DNA from: CAIYRG01 sp964494505 | Lineage (GTDB): Bacteria; Pseudomonadota; Alphaproteobacteria; Micropepsales; Micropepsaceae | Direction: 5' to 3' | Assembly (NCBI GenBank): GCA_964494505.1 | Contig: CAZBRO010000001.1 | Location: 310,001-374,000, forward strand | DNA length: 64,000 nt | In this document: positions 61,066 to 64,000 of the stretch, in pieces | Position numbering within the stretch: position 1 is the stretch's first letter | Layout of the letters: every line of letters begins with the position of its first letter | The notes under the pieces: generated by a model | What the model saw: only the letters and a program-made list of their open reading frames with translations | Told to the model about the DNA's origin: nothing | Databases searched by the model: none | Position numbers and translations under genes: made by a program

Positions 61066-61755
61066 ATGGTGCCCAACGAAACGCTCCTGTTCAACAATCT
61101 GCGCAAAATTTCGACCGATTCCATTGCAGGCGTCCTGCTGAAGAAGGGCCTTGGCAACCAATGGGTGCGCGGGCCCATGCCGCTCAGGATGGATTTCCCG
61201 CGCACCGTGGGCCGCGCCTTCACCATGCGGTTCATACCGGCGCGCGACGACGTCGACGGCGCCTTCGCCAAGAAGCTCCCCGTCAACCGCGACGCGGTTG
61301 AGATGATGCCGCCCGGCTGCGTGGCGGTGGCCGATGCGCGCGGCACGCGCGATGCCGCGACGTTCGGCGATATCGTGGTTGCCCGCATGGCCCAGCGCGG
61401 CGTTGCAGGCATCGTGACCGATGGCGCGGTGCGCGACCGCGTCGGGCTGATCAGCATCAAGCTCCCGATCTGGATGAGCGGCATCACCGCGCCGCCGCCG
61501 GCCGCGAGCCTGATGCTCGCCGACTGGCAGCAACCGATCGGCTGCGGCGGCGTGGCGGTGTTCCCGGACGACATCATCGTCTGCGATGCCGATGGCGTGG
61601 TGGTGATCCCGCCGCTGCTGCTGGAGGAGGTCGTCGCAAAGGGAATGGAACAGGAGCATCTCGACCAATGGCAGATGGACCAGATCAAGCGCGGCGTGGC
61701 GCTGCCCGATCTGGCGCCTATGCCGCGCAACGACGGCAGGTCGTCGAAGAATTGA
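61066..61755 (+). CDS. RraA / HMG-aldolase family protein
   Basis: 229-residue protein of the RraA-like fold. The key motif IVTDGAVRD (residues 116-124) gives the Arg-Asp pair (R123, D124) used by 4-hydroxy-4-methyl-2-oxoglutarate aldolases and oxaloacetate decarboxylases of this family; CDADGVVVIP is near 170-180. E. coli RraA, which inhibits RNase E, lacks enzyme activity, so the enzymatic option is more likely here, but the substrate is not decided by sequence. Its stop overlaps the kdsA ATG by one base. Confidence 0.8.
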   Translation: MVPNETLLFNNLRKISTDSIAGVLLKKGLGNQWVRGPMPLRMDFPRTVGRAFTMRFIPARDDVDGAFAKKLPVNRDAVEMMPPGCVAVADARGTRDAATFGDIVVARMAQRGVAGIVTDGAVRDRVGLISIKLPIWMSGITAPPPAASLMLADWQQPIGCGGVAVFPDDIIVCDADGVVVIPPLLLEEVVAKGMEQEHLDQWQMDQIKRGVALPDLAPMPRNDGRSSKN

Positions 61756-62600
61756 TGGCCACGGCTCCAAATCCTGTCGTCCGCATCGGCTCGGTCGAGA
61801 TCGGCAACACGAAGCCGCTTTCGATCATCGCCGGGCCTTGCGCCATGGAATCGCGCGATCACGCGCTGGAAATGGCATCCGCACTCAAGGAGATCGCCGC
61901 CAAAGCGGGTGTCGGCCTCATCTACAAGACGAGCTTCGACAAAGCCAACCGCACCAGCGCCAATTCCGCGCGCGGGCTCGGGATGGAACTGGCGTTGCCC
62001 ATCTTCGCCGAAATCCGCGACAGTCTGGGTGTGCCCGTCCTCACCGACGTGCACGAACGCGAGCAATGTGGTCCCCTCGCCGAAGTCGTGGACGTGCTGC
62101 AGATTCCGGCGTTCCTCTGCCGGCAGACCGATTTGCTCGTTGCCGCTGCGGAGACCGGCCGCGTCGTCAACGTGAAGAAGGGCCAGTTCCTGGCACCCTG
62201 GGACATGAAGAACGTCATCGCAAAGATCACCGACGCCGGAAATCCCAACGTGCTGGTGACCGAACGCGGCAGTTCCTTCGGCTACAACACGCTGGTGGTC
62301 GACATGTGCGCGCTGCCCGAAATGGCGAAGTTCGGCGCGCCGATCGTGATGGATGCAACGCACGCGGTTCAGAAACCGGGCGGGCAGGGGACAAGCTCGG
62401 GCGGGAACCGCGAAATGGCGCCTTATATCGCGCGCGCCGCCGTTGCCATCGGCGTTGCCGCGGTCTTCATGGAGACACACGAGGATCCGGACCGCGCGCC
62501 GTCCGACGGCCCGAACATGCTCAAGCTGAAAGACGTGCCCGCGCTTCTGTCCGAATTGGTGGAGCTCGACGCCATCGCGAAACGGCGCATAAGCGGCTAA
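61755..62600 (+). CDS. kdsA: 3-deoxy-D-manno-octulosonate 8-phosphate synthase
   Basis: 281-residue KDO-8-phosphate synthase, condensing arabinose 5-phosphate with PEP for the LPS core. IAGPCAMESRDHALEMA, YKTSFDKANRTS, VLTDVHEREQ, LVTERGSSFGYN and VMDATHAVQKPGG are all conserved. The motif CAME with its cysteine suggests the metal-dependent class. The ATG overlaps the stop of the RraA-like gene, so the two are co-translated. It adds to the lipid A genes earlier in the window. Confidence 0.96.
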   Translation: MATAPNPVVRIGSVEIGNTKPLSIIAGPCAMESRDHALEMASALKEIAAKAGVGLIYKTSFDKANRTSANSARGLGMELALPIFAEIRDSLGVPVLTDVHEREQCGPLAEVVDVLQIPAFLCRQTDLLVAAAETGRVVNVKKGQFLAPWDMKNVIAKITDAGNPNVLVTERGSSFGYNTLVVDMCALPEMAKFGAPIVMDATHAVQKPGGQGTSSGGNREMAPYIARAAVAIGVAAVFMETHEDPDRAPSDGPNMLKLKDVPALLSELVELDAIAKRRISG

Positions 62601-62641
62601 TCTCCCTCGCCTGCAGGTCAGCGGGATGCTTGGGGAGAGGC

Positions 62642-63532
62642 GTGAAATCCACGGCTGTTGCTCGTCTGCCGCTCGGCGCAGTTCTGGTGTTCTTCCTCAC
62701 GCTTATGGCGGCGCGCGCGGAAGAGGCCGCCCCGGCTGCGATGCAATCGGCCGCGCAATGGGCCGCCTGGCAGGACAATTTGCGTGAGCTGATAGACGCG
62801 TGCGTTGCGGGCAGGGGAAGCTCTTGTCTCGAAAAGGCATACAGAGACCGCCCGCGTCCCCCCATCGACAATCCCCTGCACACGGTTTCCGGCGAACTTC
62901 TTTACGACCTGCGCACCGCCGAAGCGATGCTCTCCGTTCCCAATGCCGCCGATGCCCTCTACCGCGAATACGGCATCGACACGGTTGCCTATCTCGGCAC
63001 GGGGTTCTCCGTACCGGTGTCGCAAGCCGGCGTTGCGCCCTACTGGCGGGGGACGCAGCGCGAGTTCTTCGTGCCCAATCTGCGTGCGCAGGCGATCGAT
63101 CCCAGCGTATGCCCGTCCGCCGATCCCGATGTGTGGACATGGCGGCTGACCGCGACGCAGATGACGGCCTCTCTCGATCAGCCGATCGCCGCGATAATGA
63201 CGGGCGATCTGAGCGCTTTGACGAGACACGTTGAGGGCGCGCCGCGCGCGGACGGCTTGCCCAATGCGCTGGTCCGTTTCGGGCTTATCAACCCAAACTT
63301 CTACAAAGGCACCTTTGGCCGGCCCGACGCCAAGCGCGTGTTCTTCGCCGATTTTGTGCAGTTGCGCGGCAAATCCCTGCGCGAAGCCTTGATTGCGACC
63401 GGCGCCTCCACGCTGATCGCCAATCCCGATCCCAATCAGGCATTCTTCGTGTGGATCTATGCGCCGGGAGACAGCACGAAAGCGGTGCCGGCAAGCTGGC
63501 ACGCGGTTTTCGAAGCGCTTCAGGCAGATTGA
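62642..63532 (+). CDS. Secreted protein of unknown function
   Basis: 296-residue exported protein. The GTG at 62642 is chosen because GGGGAGAGG precedes it and a signal peptide follows at once (hydrophobic to about residue 22, cut near ARA). The N-terminal part has two cysteines (IDACVAGRGSSCLEKA) that resemble the LprI-like Cys pattern; a third lies near 160. The rest shows no motif I recognise. It follows kdsA on the same strand by 41 bases. Confidence 0.6.
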   Translation: MKSTAVARLPLGAVLVFFLTLMAARAEEAAPAAMQSAAQWAAWQDNLRELIDACVAGRGSSCLEKAYRDRPRPPIDNPLHTVSGELLYDLRTAEAMLSVPNAADALYREYGIDTVAYLGTGFSVPVSQAGVAPYWRGTQREFFVPNLRAQAIDPSVCPSADPDVWTWRLTATQMTASLDQPIAAIMTGDLSALTRHVEGAPRADGLPNALVRFGLINPNFYKGTFGRPDAKRVFFADFVQLRGKSLREALIATGASTLIANPDPNQAFFVWIYAPGDSTKAVPASWHAVFEALQAD

Positions 63533-63543
63533 GAGGTTCCGCA

Positions 63544-63947
63544 GTGACGACCGAGCTGTGGCTGCTCTTCGCGAGCGTCGTCTTGGGCTTCGTGCATATT
63601 TTCGCGCAAGCCTACAGCGTGAACCGCGAGCGCGGACTTCGCTGGAACGCGGGCCCGCGCGACGAGCCGATGCCGCCCCTGACCGGCGTTGCCGGACGGC
63701 TTCAGCGCGCGTTGCAGAATTTCCTCGAGACGTTTCCATTATATGCCGCCGCTGTATTCATTTCATACAGCGCGAACGTAACGGATTCACGCGCTGGGGC
63801 GGCATTCTCTATCTGGCCGGGCGCCTGATCTACCTGCCGCTCTATGCGTCCGGTGTGCGTTACATACGCTCGTGCGCATGGACTGTGGCGACTGTCGGGA
63901 TTTTCCTTATCCTCGGGGGAATCCTGCTCGGCGTCAGCGCACGCTAG
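63544..63947 (+). pseudogene. Frameshifted MAPEG-family membrane protein
   Basis: The first part, from GTG 63544, has the MAPEG pattern TTELWLLFASVVLGFVHI, LRWNAGPRDEPMPPL, AGRLQRALQNFLETFPLYAA. It then loses frame near 63760-63775 and stops at 63828. The second part continues one frame over with RNGFTRWGGILYLAGRLIYL, PLYASGVRYIRS and a final helix ending at 63947. Joined, the length (about 134 residues) and four-helix layout are normal for the family. Either a pseudogene or a sequencing error; no homopolymer is evident at the break. Confidence 0.7.
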
Positions 63948-63960
63948 GCTTGACGTCCCC

Positions 63961-63991
63961 ATACCTTTCGTTGCAAGGTATTAATACCTTG
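63961..63991 (+). promoter_or_regulatory. Operator-like palindrome cluster at the right edge
   Basis: CAAGGTATTAATACCTTG at 63974-63991 is a perfect 18-base palindrome. A further half-site ATACCTT (63961-63967) forms a second inverted repeat with AAGGTAT (63975-63981). Three half-sites in 31 bases suggest a regulator binding site upstream of a gene that begins outside the window. A TTGACG lies at 63950-63955. Confidence 0.6.
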
Positions 63992-64000
63992 TGGCGCATT

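Overview
This 64 kb window is a GC-rich chromosomal segment from an alphaproteobacterium. The main evidence is the gene order: nuoLMN-birA-coaX-rnj, then lolC-lolD-(small SOS gene)-dnaE, then rpsB-tsf-pyrH-frr-uppS-cdsA-dxr-rseP-bamA-skp-lpxD-fabZ-lpxA-lpxI-lpxB, then gltA/gltX/comEC/lexA/moeA/moaC/trpCDG, trpE-ppiD, tpiA, secG, pyrG and kdsA. As I recall it, this closely follows Caulobacter. The GTTC-N7-GTTC LexA boxes, the alphaproteobacterial DUF1467 gene and LpxI point the same way. I cannot place it to genus. Two runs of exactly 100 N (13137-13236, 45286-45385) show it is a scaffolded draft; the second run is flanked by the same 55 bases on both sides, so it is probably an assembler artefact.

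Region by region. 1-6.8 kb: end of the complex I operon, biotin ligase, type III pantothenate kinase and RNase J, mostly coupled by 4-base overlaps. 6.8-13.1 kb: a reverse-strand beta-hydroxyacid dehydrogenase, DUF1467, a small secreted protein, an EamA exporter, a reverse-strand prolyl-tRNA synthetase of archaeal/eukaryotic type, and the lipoprotein-release ABC transporter LolC/LolD. Two-hairpin repeats sit at three gene ends here. 13.3-19.7 kb: a LexA-boxed 33-residue membrane protein (probable SidA-like division inhibitor), dnaE, a small membrane protein and a large outer-membrane protein. 19.8-35.2 kb: one long forward run for translation, UMP kinase, isoprenoid and phospholipid precursors, outer-membrane assembly and lipid A.

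35.2-41.2 kb lies on the reverse strand: a TPR protein fused to a PRMT-like arginine methyltransferase, two tandem secreted dienelactone-hydrolase paralogues, citrate synthase and glutamyl-tRNA synthetase. 41.2-54.1 kb: comEC, lexA with its own LexA box, a secreted protein, moeA, a MoaC with an extra C-terminal HTH-like domain, trpC-trpD-trpG, and then an amidohydrolase-like gene with a decayed metal site lying between trpG and trpE. 54.1-64 kb: ppiD, tpiA, a pseudo-receiver protein, secG, pyrG, a decaying toxin-antitoxin island (intact antitoxin, broken RelE-type toxin, VapC-like scrap), an RraA/aldolase-family gene coupled to kdsA, a secreted protein, a frameshifted MAPEG gene and a strong palindromic operator-like site at the right edge.

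The window is mostly conserved housekeeping. The parts worth a second look are the SOS small protein, the TPR-PRMT, the MoaC-HTH fusion, the archaeal-type ProRS, the pseudo-receiver, the toxin-antitoxin remains, the structured rpsB leader and the covarying two-hairpin repeats. I found no tRNA, rRNA, CRISPR array, prophage or insertion sequence.
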